Source: Phormidium ambiguum IAM M-71
GTDB lineage: Bacteria; Cyanobacteriota; Cyanobacteriia; Cyanobacteriales; Aerosakkonemataceae
Direction of reading: 5' to 3'
Assembly: GCF_001904725.1 (NCBI RefSeq)
Contig: NZ_MRCE01000001.1
Span: 19,167-83,166, forward strand
Length of the DNA: 64,000 nt
Made by a program: the position numbers and the translations under genes. Shown here one piece after another: positions 9,511 to 18,357 of this stretch. The notes below the pieces were generated by a model. The model did not search any database. It was not told the origin of the DNA and saw nothing but the letters and a program-made list of their open reading frames with translations. Positions within the stretch are counted from its first letter, which is position 1, and every line of letters starts with the position of its first letter.

Positions 9511-9639
9511 ACCTTTAAAGAAGCTGAACCAATGACGCTAAAAAACCCCGTTTTCAGGCAAGACATGACATAACGTCAATCTCAAGTTGGTAACGGCTGT
9601 ACTTTTTGGTGTTATCTAATACCCAGTTTCTTTAAAGGT
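9511..9639 (+). ncRNA. Candidate structured RNA (or MITE) upstream of mgdA
   Basis: A 16-bp stem (9511-9526 with 9624-9639, one G-U pair) encloses further nested helices. One pairs 9528-9532 with 9587-9591 and continues as 9533-9537 with 9574-9578. A small hairpin AAAAC/GTTTT lies at 9542-9554. A 7-bp hairpin at 9608-9623 abuts the closing stem directly. The result is a three-way-junction-like fold ending 42 nt before the mgdA ATG. No known riboswitch or housekeeping RNA was recognised. The element could also be a palindromic mobile repeat with 16-bp ends. Strand is assumed from the downstream gene. Confidence 0.45.
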
Positions 9640-9681
9640 GTAAGGTGTAGATAAAGTACTGGTGGTTGAATTAATTGAAAT

Positions 9682-11142
9682 ATGCCAGCGAATTCCTGGC
9701 CCGAAAACAATTCCTACAACGAGCTTGACGAATTAAGCACGTTGATTTCCGATATCTCCCAAACAGAGGAATCGGACGAGACACCAAATCCAAGATATGG
9801 GGGACGCAGACGCAAAGCTGCGATCGTCTTAACTATAGTTTGGAGTGGCACCATTGCCCTGCATTTACTCTCTTGGGGTAGCTGGCTAATCTTAGGCTTG
9901 ACTACCTTAATGGGAATTCATGCAATCCGCGTTTTGCGTGCCCGCCCCCATGCCTTACCGGAGTCTTTGTCAACAGAAAACCAAGATTCTTGGCCTTTCG
10001 TCTCTTTGCTGGTAGCAGCGAAAAATGAAGAAGCTGTAATTGAACGCTTGGTAAAAACCCTCTGTAGTCTAGACTATCCCAGCTATCGTTATGAACTTTG
10101 GGTAATTGATGACAACAGCACGGACAAAACCCCACTGGTACTCAAGCAACTGACTCAAGAATACGATCGGTTGAAGGTGTTCCGGCGATCGCCAGGTGCG
10201 ACTGGCGGCAAATCAGGGGCTCTAAATCAAGTCCTCCCCCTAACTCGCGGCGATATCATCGCCGTGTTTGATGCTGATGCTCGCGTACCCAAAGATATGC
10301 TGCGGCGCGTCGTTCCTGCTTTTGCTAAAGAACAGGTAGGCGCAGTCCAAGTTCAAAAAGCGATCTCTAACCCTGATGTGAATTTCCTCACAGCTGGGCA
10401 AGTAGCAGAGATGGCGTTAGATAGTTATTTCCAGCAACAACGAATTGCTGTTGGTGGCATTGGCGAACTGCGTGGCAATGGTGAATTTATTCGCCGTTCA
10501 GCTTTAGAAGATTGCGGTGGTTTCAATGAGGAAACTATTACTGATGACCTCGACCTAACTATCCGTCTGCATCTCCATCAATGGGATATTGAATTTCTCA
10601 TCGATCCAGCAGTGGAAGAGGAAGGTGTAACCACAACGATCGCACTTTGGCATCAACGCAATCGTTGGGCAGAAGGTGGTTATCAGCGTTATTTGGATTA
10701 TTGGCGACCGATTTTTGCAGGCAAGATGGGCTACCGGAAAACTTGGGATATGTTCATGTTTTGGATTACCCAATATTTTCTCCCCACCGCCGCAGTGCCA
10801 GATTTTCTCATGGCGATCGCTCGCAACCGCCTCCCTGTGTATAGCCCAGTCACAGTTCTCATGCTCACCATGTCTTTTATCGCTATGTTTAGCGGTCTCA
10901 GGCGTATTAATCAACAGAAAAAAGTTAGACACGCGGGTTTTGTTGCTCCATATCCTGAGCAATCTGCTAAACCCGCCTCTACAATTCCCAACCTGTTGTT
11001 AACTGCACTCAATACCCTACGTGGCAATTTGTATATGCTTCATTGGGTCATCATTATGGCTAGTGCTACAGCCCGAATGTCTATTTTACCCAAACGACTA
11101 AAATGGGTGAAAACTATCCATCAAGGTACCCACGCAGAATGA
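9682..11142 (+). CDS. mgdA: Family 2 glycosyltransferase, probable monoglucosyldiacylglycerol synthase
   Basis: This is a processive-type GT2 enzyme. Two N-terminal membrane helices span about residues 46-84. The catalytic domain has VIDDNSTD (about 142-148), the metal-binding FDADARV (196-202), ETITDDLDL (about 284-292) and the QRNRW motif (325-329). At least two further membrane helices lie in the C-terminal third. Length, layout and the block GGIGELRGNGEFIRRSALEDCGGFNEE agree with cyanobacterial MgdA, which moves glucose from UDP-glucose to diacylglycerol, the first step of galactolipid synthesis in cyanobacteria. Another lipid or polysaccharide GT2 role is the main alternative. A structured element lies just upstream. 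Confidence 0.75.
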   Translation: MPANSWPENNSYNELDELSTLISDISQTEESDETPNPRYGGRRRKAAIVLTIVWSGTIALHLLSWGSWLILGLTTLMGIHAIRVLRARPHALPESLSTENQDSWPFVSLLVAAKNEEAVIERLVKTLCSLDYPSYRYELWVIDDNSTDKTPLVLKQLTQEYDRLKVFRRSPGATGGKSGALNQVLPLTRGDIIAVFDADARVPKDMLRRVVPAFAKEQVGAVQVQKAISNPDVNFLTAGQVAEMALDSYFQQQRIAVGGIGELRGNGEFIRRSALEDCGGFNEETITDDLDLTIRLHLHQWDIEFLIDPAVEEEGVTTTIALWHQRNRWAEGGYQRYLDYWRPIFAGKMGYRKTWDMFMFWITQYFLPTAAVPDFLMAIARNRLPVYSPVTVLMLTMSFIAMFSGLRRINQQKKVRHAGFVAPYPEQSAKPASTIPNLLLTALNTLRGNLYMLHWVIIMASATARMSILPKRLKWVKTIHQGTHAE

Positions 11143-11154
11143 GGGAACAATGAC

Positions 11155-11244
11155 AGGACTTACGCAGAGACTCTAGATATGGGGGCAATCCCCTTGTGGT
11201 TGCTCCTGCAAATGTTGTTTATTCTCATCATTTGCGTCAGTCCT
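11155..11244. repeat. 90-bp palindromic element with AGGACTTACGCA ends
   Basis: The left end AGGACTTACGCA (11155-11166) and the right end TGCGTCAGTCCT (11233-11244) are inverted repeats with one mismatch. A second, right-truncated copy lies at 42092. The internal hairpin core is in the opposite orientation in the two copies. Confidence 0.65.
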
Positions 11245-11377
11245 AAAGGAATGGGGAACGGCAAAAGGCAAACATTCCCAACTGGGAAATTATGGCAAAC
11301 AAATATTTTTGCCTGTTCCCAGTTCCTTCCCCTTATTTATGGCAACCGCTAAGGCGGTACAAGATAAAGGGTCAACA

Positions 11378-11403
11378 CCTCCGTATTAATAACGGGGGTT
11401 TTT
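11378..11403 (+). terminator. Probable terminator between mgdA and the CsoR/RcnR-family gene
   Basis: CCTCCGT (11378-11384) pairs with ACGGGGG (11392-11398, one G-U pair). A run of five T follows on the plus strand. It lies between two convergent genes. Confidence 0.55.
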
Positions 11404-11420
11404 CATGCTGAAAATCCTAG

Positions 11421-11885
11421 TTATGGTAAAAATCGGTCTAAAGCTGCTTTTAACTCTTCGATTTCCGCTTCGATATTACCTTCTTTTGCGGCGCGACCGA
11501 TACAATCAGTCAAATGTTCATCTAAGATCATTCGTGCAACTCGATCCAAAGCACCTCTAACAGCGGCAATTTGTACCAGTACGTCAGGACAAGAACGGCT
11601 TTCTTGTACCATTGATTTGATGCCCCGGATGTGGCCTTCTATCCGAGATAAGCGATTAACTATTCGTCTTAGAGATTCTTCTGAGTGTACATGATGATGA
11701 CTTGCGCGATCGCCTTCAGGGGAATCGCTGTTTAGGAAATCGTCATCGTGGGAATGATGAGTGTGGGAGTGTTTGACACGATCGCGTATAGGCGATCGCT
11801 TCATAGTTTTAGTATTATCAATCAAACCTGCTTCTGCTTCTGTCTCAGAACCAGGAAAAATTTCGTCTTTAGATCCAATCATCAT
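11421..11885 (-). CDS. CsoR/RcnR-family metal sensor, InrS type
   Basis: This is an all-helical metal-responsive DNA-binding repressor. The N-terminal 68 residues are extended and histidine rich (HSHTHHSH and HHHVH). The DUF156 core follows: RRIVNRLSRIEGHIRGIKSMV, then SCPDVLVQIAAVRGALDRVARMILDEHLTDC. H67, C99, H124 and C128 have exactly the spacing of the nickel ligands H21, C53, H78 and C82 described for Synechocystis InrS, so nickel sensing is a reasonable inference. In Synechocystis inrS is divergent from a nickel exporter. Here it is divergent from a Deg protease and no exporter is in the window. Its operator is presumably in the 140-nt divergent gap. Confidence 0.8.
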   Translation of the reverse strand: MMIGSKDEIFPGSETEAEAGLIDNTKTMKRSPIRDRVKHSHTHHSHDDDFLNSDSPEGDRASHHHVHSEESLRRIVNRLSRIEGHIRGIKSMVQESRSCPDVLVQIAAVRGALDRVARMILDEHLTDCIGRAAKEGNIEAEIEELKAALDRFLP

Positions 11886-12025
11886 TTATAAGCTATCAAT
11901 ATTGCTAATCCTAGCTTAGATGACAACAAATCCACTTTGTCGCACAACTGTAAAAATAGTGATAGAAAACTCTGCGTCGCAAATACTGAAGCTTTTGATT
12001 AGCAAAGTGGAGTTAGAAAATCAAC

Positions 12026-13231
12026 ATGATGCCAATGACGAAGATCCTTTCCTTTTTCAGTCGCTTGCTCAAATATACCTTTGCCACTCTCTTAGCAGTA
12101 GTCTTTTCTTGGAGTGCAATGGCAGCATTACCTTTGGCGGCAAATGCTCAAAATCAAGAAACTTATACATTACCCAATTCATCAACTACTGATTCCTTAC
12201 AACGGAATAGCAGTTTTGTCACCGCAGCCGTAAATCGTGTTGGTTCAGCAGTAGTGAGAATTGATACTGAACGTACTATTACTCGCTCTGTCGATCCATT
12301 TTTTGACGATCCATTTTTCCGGCGGTTTTTTGGTGATGACTTTTCCTCCCCACGTAGTCCACAACAAGGATTAATGAGAGGTCAAGGTAGTGGTTTTATT
12401 ATCGATAAAAATGGCGTAATTCTCACCAATGCTCATGTAGTTGACCAAGCAGATAAGGTGACAGTTACATTAAAAGACGGACGTACTTTTGCGGGGAAAG
12501 TGCAAGGAGTTGATGAAGTAACTGATTTAGCGGTGGTAAAAATTGACCCCAAAGGCAAAATTTTGCCTGTCGCACCTTTAGGTGATTCTGCTAGCGTACA
12601 GGTGGGAGATTGGGCGATCGCAGTTGGTAATCCACTCGGATTAGATAACACCGTTACCCTTGGCATTGTCAGCACTTTAAAACGACCCTCTGTTGAAGTA
12701 GGCGTTCCTGATAAACGACTTGATTTTATTCAAACTGATGCTGCAATTAATCCAGGTAATTCTGGTGGGCCACTATTAAATAGTTCGGGAGAAGTAATCG
12801 GAATTAATACTGCTATTCGTCCCGGAGCGATGGGAATTGGTTTTGCTATTCCGATCAATAAAGCTAAGCAAATTAGTACTCAATTAGCCCAAGGAAAAAC
12901 CGTTCCTCATCCTTACATTGGCATTCAAATGGTGACTTTAACACCTCGATTAGCCAAAGAAAACAACAGTGACCCTAATTCTCCGATCGCAGTACCAGAA
13001 ATTTCTGGAGTATTAGTCATCGGTATTATGCCTAATACTCCTGCTGCTCAAAGTGGTTTACGTCGTGGAGATGTAATTGTAGAAATTGATGGTCAACCTG
13101 TGACGAATGCAACTGTTCTCCAAAATGTTGTTGAGAGTTCTCAAGTAGGACAAACTCTACAATTAGTCGTTCGTCGTAGTGAGCAAACCCAGAAAATCTC
13201 CATTAGGACGGCACAATTAAGTCAATCTTAA
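12026..13231 (+). CDS. Deg/HtrA serine protease (trypsin-like, PDZ)
   Basis: This is a periplasmic or thylakoid-lumen quality-control protease of the HhoA/HhoB/HtrA group. A signal peptide occupies residues 1-41 (hydrophobic core TFATLLAVVFSWSAMA, cleavage after ANA). The catalytic triad is H137 (LTNAHVV), D167 (VTDLAVV) and S246 (NPGNSGGPL). One PDZ domain follows from about 290 to 398. Two ATGs are adjacent at 12026 and 12029. The short intervening loop PFFDDPFFRRFFGDD is typical of cyanobacterial members. It is transcribed away from the metal sensor; whether it belongs to that regulon is unknown. Confidence 0.92.
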   Translation: MMPMTKILSFFSRLLKYTFATLLAVVFSWSAMAALPLAANAQNQETYTLPNSSTTDSLQRNSSFVTAAVNRVGSAVVRIDTERTITRSVDPFFDDPFFRRFFGDDFSSPRSPQQGLMRGQGSGFIIDKNGVILTNAHVVDQADKVTVTLKDGRTFAGKVQGVDEVTDLAVVKIDPKGKILPVAPLGDSASVQVGDWAIAVGNPLGLDNTVTLGIVSTLKRPSVEVGVPDKRLDFIQTDAAINPGNSGGPLLNSSGEVIGINTAIRPGAMGIGFAIPINKAKQISTQLAQGKTVPHPYIGIQMVTLTPRLAKENNSDPNSPIAVPEISGVLVIGIMPNTPAAQSGLRRGDVIVEIDGQPVTNATVLQNVVESSQVGQTLQLVVRRSEQTQKISIRTAQLSQS

Positions 13232-13251
13232 TTAATTATTTCCCTGAATTT

Positions 13252-13320
13252 TGTAGGGGCAGGTTTAGCAGGAAATTTTTGTCACTTAAAGACAATCCTT
13301 CGGCAAAACCTGCTCTTACA
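13252..13320. repeat. Palindromic repeat, 69 bp (family TGTAGGGGCGGGTTTA)
   Basis: The arms TGTAGGGGCAGGTTTA (13252-13267) and AAAACCTGCTCTTACA (13305-13320) are imperfect reverse complements. The interior resembles the copy at 36287 in the same orientation. It lies just after the protease gene. Confidence 0.7.
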
Positions 13321-13376
13321 AATAATAACTAGTAACACGATTTCCAATTGTCGAACAAATAACTTTAATTAAAATA

Positions 13377-13988
13377 ATGAAAAAATACAAATTTATTTTC
13401 TGGTCAAATGGCTTAGTTTTAATACTAATTACTGTACTGTTGATTTATGCAAAATCATCTGCATCTGCTTCAGTAACTACTTTATTTATGCCACCAGTAG
13501 CGCCTCAGCATCCTAGCGAGAGATTTTTAACTTATACTTTTCAAATTTTATGTACTGTTCCGGCCATAGTTTGCGCTTTTACTTGGGGTTTGCTAAACGC
13601 AGTTCAACCAAATAATAAATCCAAAGATTTTATTTTATGCTCAGCATTAATTATGGGAGGCTTTCTGATTAATGAGTTTTTTCGCATTCATGTTATTCTA
13701 TTAAATTTGGGGATTCCAAAGTTATTAACTATTTTCTTTTTTGCCTTAGCTGCTTTTCTTTATATTGGATTATTTATAAAACAAATAAAATCCACATTAT
13801 ATCCTTTACTATTAGTTGGCATTGGTTTATTAATAGTTGCTGTTATTATGGATTCCCTGGGAATAAAAAATGATATTTTTGCTGGATTATTAGAAGGGTT
13901 GCCCAAAATTTTTAGTGCAGTTAATTTAGCTGTTTATTTTTGGTATGTTTGTCACCAAGAGTTAATAAAAAGAGGCAATTTTAACTAA
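13377..13988 (+). CDS. Hypothetical polytopic membrane protein
   Basis: I do not recognise this 203-residue protein. It has about six hydrophobic segments: residues 8-25, 52-72, 84-104, 112-134, 139-158 and 170-192. A short proline-containing loop (FMPPVAPQHPSERF) precedes the second segment. There is no signal cleavage site and no catalytic motif. Codon use is AT rich like that of its neighbours. The start is the ATG at 13377 without a strong ribosome binding site. The stop codon lies inside a long hairpin that probably terminates both this gene and rpoC2. Confidence 0.65.
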   Translation: MKKYKFIFWSNGLVLILITVLLIYAKSSASASVTTLFMPPVAPQHPSERFLTYTFQILCTVPAIVCAFTWGLLNAVQPNNKSKDFILCSALIMGGFLINEFFRIHVILLNLGIPKLLTIFFFALAAFLYIGLFIKQIKSTLYPLLLVGIGLLIVAVIMDSLGIKNDIFAGLLEGLPKIFSAVNLAVYFWYVCHQELIKRGNFN

Positions 13989-14033
13989 TAATTGATTTTC
14001 AAAGAACAATTATTGGTTAAACTCGCCTCTTTT
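13967..14033. terminator. Bidirectional terminator hairpin between the membrane-protein gene and rpoC2
   Basis: Arms of 27 nt (13967-13993 and 14007-14033, 24 of 27 paired) enclose a short loop. T-rich sequence follows on each strand (CGCCTCTTTT on plus, TGCCTCTTTTT on minus). It overlaps the stop of the upstream gene. Confidence 0.65.
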
Positions 14034-14049
14034 AAACAAAGTTATTTAT

Positions 14050-14081
14050 TATTAGTGATTAGCGATCGCTAATCACTAATA
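14050..14081. repeat. Perfect 32-bp palindrome centred on a HIP1 site
   Basis: Every base of 14050-14065 is matched by its complement in 14066-14081, and GCGATCGC is at the centre (14062-14069). It lies 11 nt past the rpoC2 stop codon. The inner 16 bp recur at 62272-62287. Confidence 0.9.
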
Positions 14082-14092
14082 TTGACTAATGA

Positions 14093-17000
14093 CTAATCCA
14101 TGTCATCATCATCATCATCGTCATCTCCCATGTCATCATCTCCGTAGATTTCATCATCGATCAATTCATCACCATCAGCTAAGAAAGAGTAAGGATTACG
14201 ACCTTTAGGAGGTTCCATATCTCTGTCTTCTCTGGTGATTTCCATGCGATAATTACGGGCTGTGCGATCGTCCAAAACCACCTCAGACAAACTCACTTCA
14301 TCATCAAGCACGCCACTACCGTCATAACCCAAATCGATATCTGGAGTAGACATAGCTTCTTCATAAGCATTGAATCCCGTACCCGCAGGAATCAACCGTC
14401 CAATAATCACGTTTTCTTTCAATCCACGCAACCAATCGGACTTGCCTTCGATCGCAGCTTCTGTCAATACTCTAGTCGTTTCTTGGAACGAAGCAGCAGA
14501 AATAAAGCTATCAGTATTCAAGCTAGCTTTGGTGATACCCAGAAGAACCGGAGTGTACTGAGCCGTAGCTGCCCCAGTGATAGACATGGCTTCGTTTACT
14601 TGCTCAATTTGCCGCAGTTCCACCAATTCTCCAGGCAGCATAACCGTATCGCCTCCGTCATCAACTCTCACCTTAGAAGTCATTTGGCGAACAATTACTT
14701 CAATGTGTTTGTCAGAGATATCAATACCTTGTGATTGATATACCGACTGCACTTCGTTGACAAGGAAGGTTTGACAAGCTCTTAAAGCAGCCAATGAAGC
14801 TTCATATATCCCCCGACTTTCCCGATGTAACTCGAAGAAGATTTCCAGAATTTCATGGGGATTTGATGGCCCATCAGTTAAAGCTTCTCCAGCATCTACT
14901 TCTTGCCCATCACCAACGATAACGTTTTGTCCGGGGCCAAGGGGATATTCGGCGATTACGCCATCAGATTCGATGACTTTGATTTCGTGCGGTTCGTCAT
15001 CTCCATAAACAATTTGTACGGTTCCCGGACGACGCGCTAAGATACAAGCTTCTTTTGGTTTTCTAGCTTCCAGAAGCTCTTCAATTCTAGGCAAACCTTG
15101 AATGATATCCCCGGTTTTTGTCCGTTCATAAATAAGTAAAACCAGGTTATCTCCGCGTTGTACCAAATCGCCGTCATCAATATGCAAAATTGCGCCGTTA
15201 GATACCCGATAAGGACGAGCGATTCGCATCACCACTTCAAAACCATTTTCTCCTTCGTTAATCGCCACTACCATGCCTGAAGAAGACGCTATTATACCTG
15301 GGGCTACAGTACTGCCATCGGTGATTAGGTCGTTAACTTTAACGGTGAGGTCTTTTTTGTTTGTGGTGTTGGTTTGGATAGTGATTAAATCAGTATCTCT
15401 GACCACGAGTATCCGACGAATTGCTTCTGCGCCTTCCCGAATCCCCCGAATTTCTCCGGCTTCTTTACATTGAATTTCGGTGCGAGCGACTACTGCTCCA
15501 GGGGGAATTTCTTGGTTGTTGTGTACTAATAGGCGAGTTTGGGTGCTGCCTTGGGTAGCGTCTGCGGATACATCTCGACGAATTACTAATGATTCTAGGA
15601 TCACTAGTTGTAGGCGCATTACTTCTGGATCGCTTTCGTCGGGGATGAGTTCGATGTCTGCTGCTAATTGGGGCGCGTCTCTGCCAATTTCTAGTACTAA
15701 TTGAGTCCGCAATAAGTCTAATCCTTCTACGGATTTGACTCGTTCCCCGTCTTTGTAAGGTAGTCTTTGGACGGCGCGCAATTCTAGGGATTGGGCTGCG
15801 TCTAAAGCAGCAGGTATTTTGGCTAATTCTTCCGAATTTTCTGCGCCATCTCCTTGGGTTTTTTGTTCCGCTAGGGTGCTGAGAAGCCCTTCAATTTTTG
15901 ATGAGGCTTTTTGGGTGGGGACGCTTGGCTGATCGGGGATATGATATTCCTGAACTGGACGTAGTAGAAGGGCGGGGCCTTCGGGGGTTTCGACGTATTC
16001 TACGTAGCGCAGTTCTTCGGAAACTATGCCGGGATATACCTGTTGTCCAGGGTTGGCGAGGGTGCCTGTATTTTCTGTGATTATGGTACGGAAGTCTGGT
16101 GCGATCGCATCTAAGTCATCAATTAAGTGCAAATCTCCGGGTTTAATCACAATTTCCCGTAAGATGTCGTTTTTCTGCACGACTTCGATTACACCAGAGC
16201 TAGCACAGAAGATATCTTTAACTACCTCGGTTCCGGCTTCGATAAATTGTCCGTCTTCAACTAAAAGTAGAGAGATGTCTTTGTTAACTTCGTGGGCTTC
16301 TTCTGGTATCCAGAGCAAGGTTCCGCCTTGGATGACTTCGTAACCTTGTTTGGCTTTGCCACGTTTGGCTACTTCTACTCCGGCGTATTTGATGATACCG
16401 CCTGTATTGGTGCGGTAGCGATCGTCTATCAGTTCTGCTACTACCTGGTTGTTTTGTACTTTTGTCCCTGGCGCAGCTTTTAAGGAGAAGAGTTGTCCGC
16501 CTTGGGTTTCAATCAGATAGTGATCGACTCCTTGGTATTTTTCCGCCCGCACTCTTGCTGTATCCAGTAACACAGACGCGGTAATAATTTCGATTTCCCG
16601 CGCTAAGCCTGTATTACTGCTTTCTTGAGGTAAGCGGACTACGCCACCATGTTCGCTGATTAGTTTGGTTTCCGCTAAGACGCTGTTAGCTTGTATTTTT
16701 TCGTTGTTTTTGACTACTGGTTCCGCTCCAGGTGGTAAGTTATACACTTCTCCTGAAAGTACCCAGACTAATCCACCGCGTTGGGCGATTCTGGTGGTGT
16801 TGCCTTGGCGATCGGTTTTTTCTTCCGGGATCAAATCAGCAAATTTGACTTCTCCGGCTAAGTCAGAAGCCACGTCTTTTACAGCTTTTTCTGTACTCCG
16901 ACGGACATTACGCCCAGTAATGGGGACTTCTGCGAGCAATTTTCCGACTTTGACTTTGCTGTGATCTGCGGCTAAGAGGGTTGAACCTTGGATAATCGAA

Positions 17001-18199
17001 AACGTTTCGGACTTGTCTGTTCCGGTAATGGTGATTTCACCGTTAGTTTCAGCGATATAAGCTTCTTCACCATGACGGGTACGGTGGGGACGAACTCGGA
17101 GACTGCGGCTATATTTAACTGAACCATCCATGCTGGATTTGATGACTTTAGCTACTTCTCCGGTGAATACCCCCCCAGTGTGGAAGGTTCTCATGGTTAA
17201 CTGTGTACCAGGTTCACCGATCGACTGAGCAGCGATAATACCCACAGCTTCGCCCAAGTCTACCATTTTGCCGTGAGCTAAGCTCCAACCATAGCAAGCT
17301 TGACAAACGGAACGGGCGGCTTCGCAAGTCAGAGGACTCCGAAGAATGACTTCTTCTACCTTGGCTTTACCGATTTCTGCGGCTAAGTCATCGTCTATGT
17401 GTTGGTTACGTTTGGCAATGATTTCTCCAGTCGTAGGATGAATTACATCAGCACCTAACATCCGACCTAGTAAGCGGTCTTTTAAGGGAATCAAAACGCG
17501 ATCGCCATCTGTCATTGGCTTCATCGTAATACCGCGATTCGTCCCGCAATCTAATTCCCGAATGATTACATCCTGAGAAACGTCTACTAAACGACGAGTT
17601 AAATATCCCGAATCCGCCGTTCTTAACGCCGTGTCTACCAATCCTTTCCGCGCACCGTAAGAAGAAATAATGTATTCCGTAACTGTTAATCCTTCCCGGA
17701 AATTAGTCTTAATTGGTAAGTCAATGATTCGTCCTTGAGGATCTGCCATTAGACCCCGCATTCCAACCAACTGGCGCACCTGAGAAATGTTACCTCTAGC
17801 ACCAGAAAACGCCATCATATAAACAGAGTTCAGCGGGTCTTTTTTACGGAAGTTAGTTACTACTTCGTCTTTTAAAATTTCTGAAGTGCTGTTCCAGGTA
17901 TCAATTACTTTTTGGAAACGTTCTACTTCGGTAATTTCCCCTCTAGAATAACGCTGTTCGGTAATCCGAATTTCTTCTTCTGCTGCTTCTAAAAGTTCAC
18001 GTTTGCTGTCAGGTACTTGCAAGTCATCTACAGATATAGATACCCCTGCTTTAGTCGCATAACGGAAACCTAAATCTTTAAGTTTGTCTGCAATTTGGGC
18101 AGTTCTGGCTGTACCGTAATTAGTAAATGCCCAAGTAATTAATTTCTTTAATTGTCCTTTGTCTACAACTTGATTACGAAATACTGGTTCTTCTGTCAT
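14093..18199 (-). CDS. rpoC2: DNA-directed RNA polymerase subunit beta' C-terminal part
   Basis: This is the C-terminal half of beta', encoded separately in cyanobacteria and plastids. It carries the trigger-loop region ([15 protein letters not shown]) and, between the trigger-loop halves, the large cyanobacterial SI3 insertion of roughly 600 residues. The zinc-binding cysteines are in [14 protein letters not shown]. The C-terminus is strongly acidic and ends in a run of aspartates ([11 protein letters not shown]). The length of 1368 is normal. It is the last gene of rpoB-rpoC1-rpoC2; the 158-nt gap to rpoC1 contains a palindromic repeat. Confidence 0.98.
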   Translation of the reverse strand: MTEEPVFRNQVVDKGQLKKLITWAFTNYGTARTAQIADKLKDLGFRYATKAGVSISVDDLQVPDSKRELLEAAEEEIRITEQRYSRGEITEVERFQKVIDTWNSTSEILKDEVVTNFRKKDPLNSVYMMAFSGARGNISQVRQLVGMRGLMADPQGRIIDLPIKTNFREGLTVTEYIISSYGARKGLVDTALRTADSGYLTRRLVDVSQDVIIRELDCGTNRGITMKPMTDGDRVLIPLKDRLLGRMLGADVIHPTTGEIIAKRNQHIDDDLAAEIGKAKVEEVILRSPLTCEAARSVCQACYGWSLAHGKMVDLGEAVGIIAAQSIGEPGTQLTMRTFHTGGVFTGEVAKVIKSSMDGSVKYSRSLRVRPHRTRHGEEAYIAETNGEITITGTDKSETFSIIQGSTLLAADHSKVKVGKLLAEVPITGRNVRRSTEKAVKDVASDLAGEVKFADLIPEEKTDRQGNTTRIAQRGGLVWVLSGEVYNLPPGAEPVVKNNEKIQANSVLAETKLISEHGGVVRLPQESSNTGLAREIEIITASVLLDTARVRAEKYQGVDHYLIETQGGQLFSLKAAPGTKVQNNQVVAELIDDRYRTNTGGIIKYAGVEVAKRGKAKQGYEVIQGGTLLWIPEEAHEVNKDISLLLVEDGQFIEAGTEVVKDIFCASSGVIEVVQKNDILREIVIKPGDLHLIDDLDAIAPDFRTIITENTGTLANPGQQVYPGIVSEELRYVEYVETPEGPALLLRPVQEYHIPDQPSVPTQKASSKIEGLLSTLAEQKTQGDGAENSEELAKIPAALDAAQSLELRAVQRLPYKDGERVKSVEGLDLLRTQLVLEIGRDAPQLAADIELIPDESDPEVMRLQLVILESLVIRRDVSADATQGSTQTRLLVHNNQEIPPGAVVARTEIQCKEAGEIRGIREGAEAIRRILVVRDTDLITIQTNTTNKKDLTVKVNDLITDGSTVAPGIIASSSGMVVAINEGENGFEVVMRIARPYRVSNGAILHIDDGDLVQRGDNLVLLIYERTKTGDIIQGLPRIEELLEARKPKEACILARRPGTVQIVYGDDEPHEIKVIESDGVIAEYPLGPGQNVIVGDGQEVDAGEALTDGPSNPHEILEIFFELHRESRGIYEASLAALRACQTFLVNEVQSVYQSQGIDISDKHIEVIVRQMTSKVRVDDGGDTVMLPGELVELRQIEQVNEAMSITGAATAQYTPVLLGITKASLNTDSFISAASFQETTRVLTEAAIEGKSDWLRGLKENVIIGRLIPAGTGFNAYEEAMSTPDIDLGYDGSGVLDDEVSLSEVVLDDRTARNYRMEITREDRDMEPPKGRNPYSFLADGDELIDDEIYGDDDMGDDDDDDDDMD

Positions 18200-18240
18200 G
18201 GCACTTTTTAGTTTTGAGTTTTTAGTTTTGAATTTTGAGT

Positions 18241-18309
18241 TGTACGGGCGGGGTTTACCAAAAGATTTTCTGTGAGTAACAAAGGTTGTTTACTAAACCC
18301 GCCCGTACA
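18241..18309. repeat. Palindromic repeat, 69 bp, inside the rpoC1-rpoC2 gap
   Basis: The left arm TGTACGGGCGGGGTTTA and the right arm TAAACCCGCCCGTACA (18294-18309) pair with a single bulge. The interior closely matches the copy at 36377. It lies within a transcribed core operon and is flanked by TTTTGAGTTTT-type simple repeats. Confidence 0.75.
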
Positions 18310-18357
18310 GAGTTATGAGTTTTAAATTCAATTAATCACTCATAACTTAAAACTTTT

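Noticed and set aside
9511-9639. Known RNA classes (glutamine riboswitch, 6S, SRP RNA, RNase P RNA, tmRNA) for the element upstream of mgdA
   Set aside because: None of the conserved sequence blocks of these classes that I know could be found; left as an unassigned structured element.
11920-12192. Open frame of 90 codons overlapping the start of the Deg protease in another frame
   Set aside because: The protease signal peptide and catalytic domain are in the other frame, and this frame shows no coherent protein features.
14370-16964. Several open frames antisense to rpoC2
   Set aside because: They are shadows of a highly conserved coding sequence, serine/threonine rich and without start signals.
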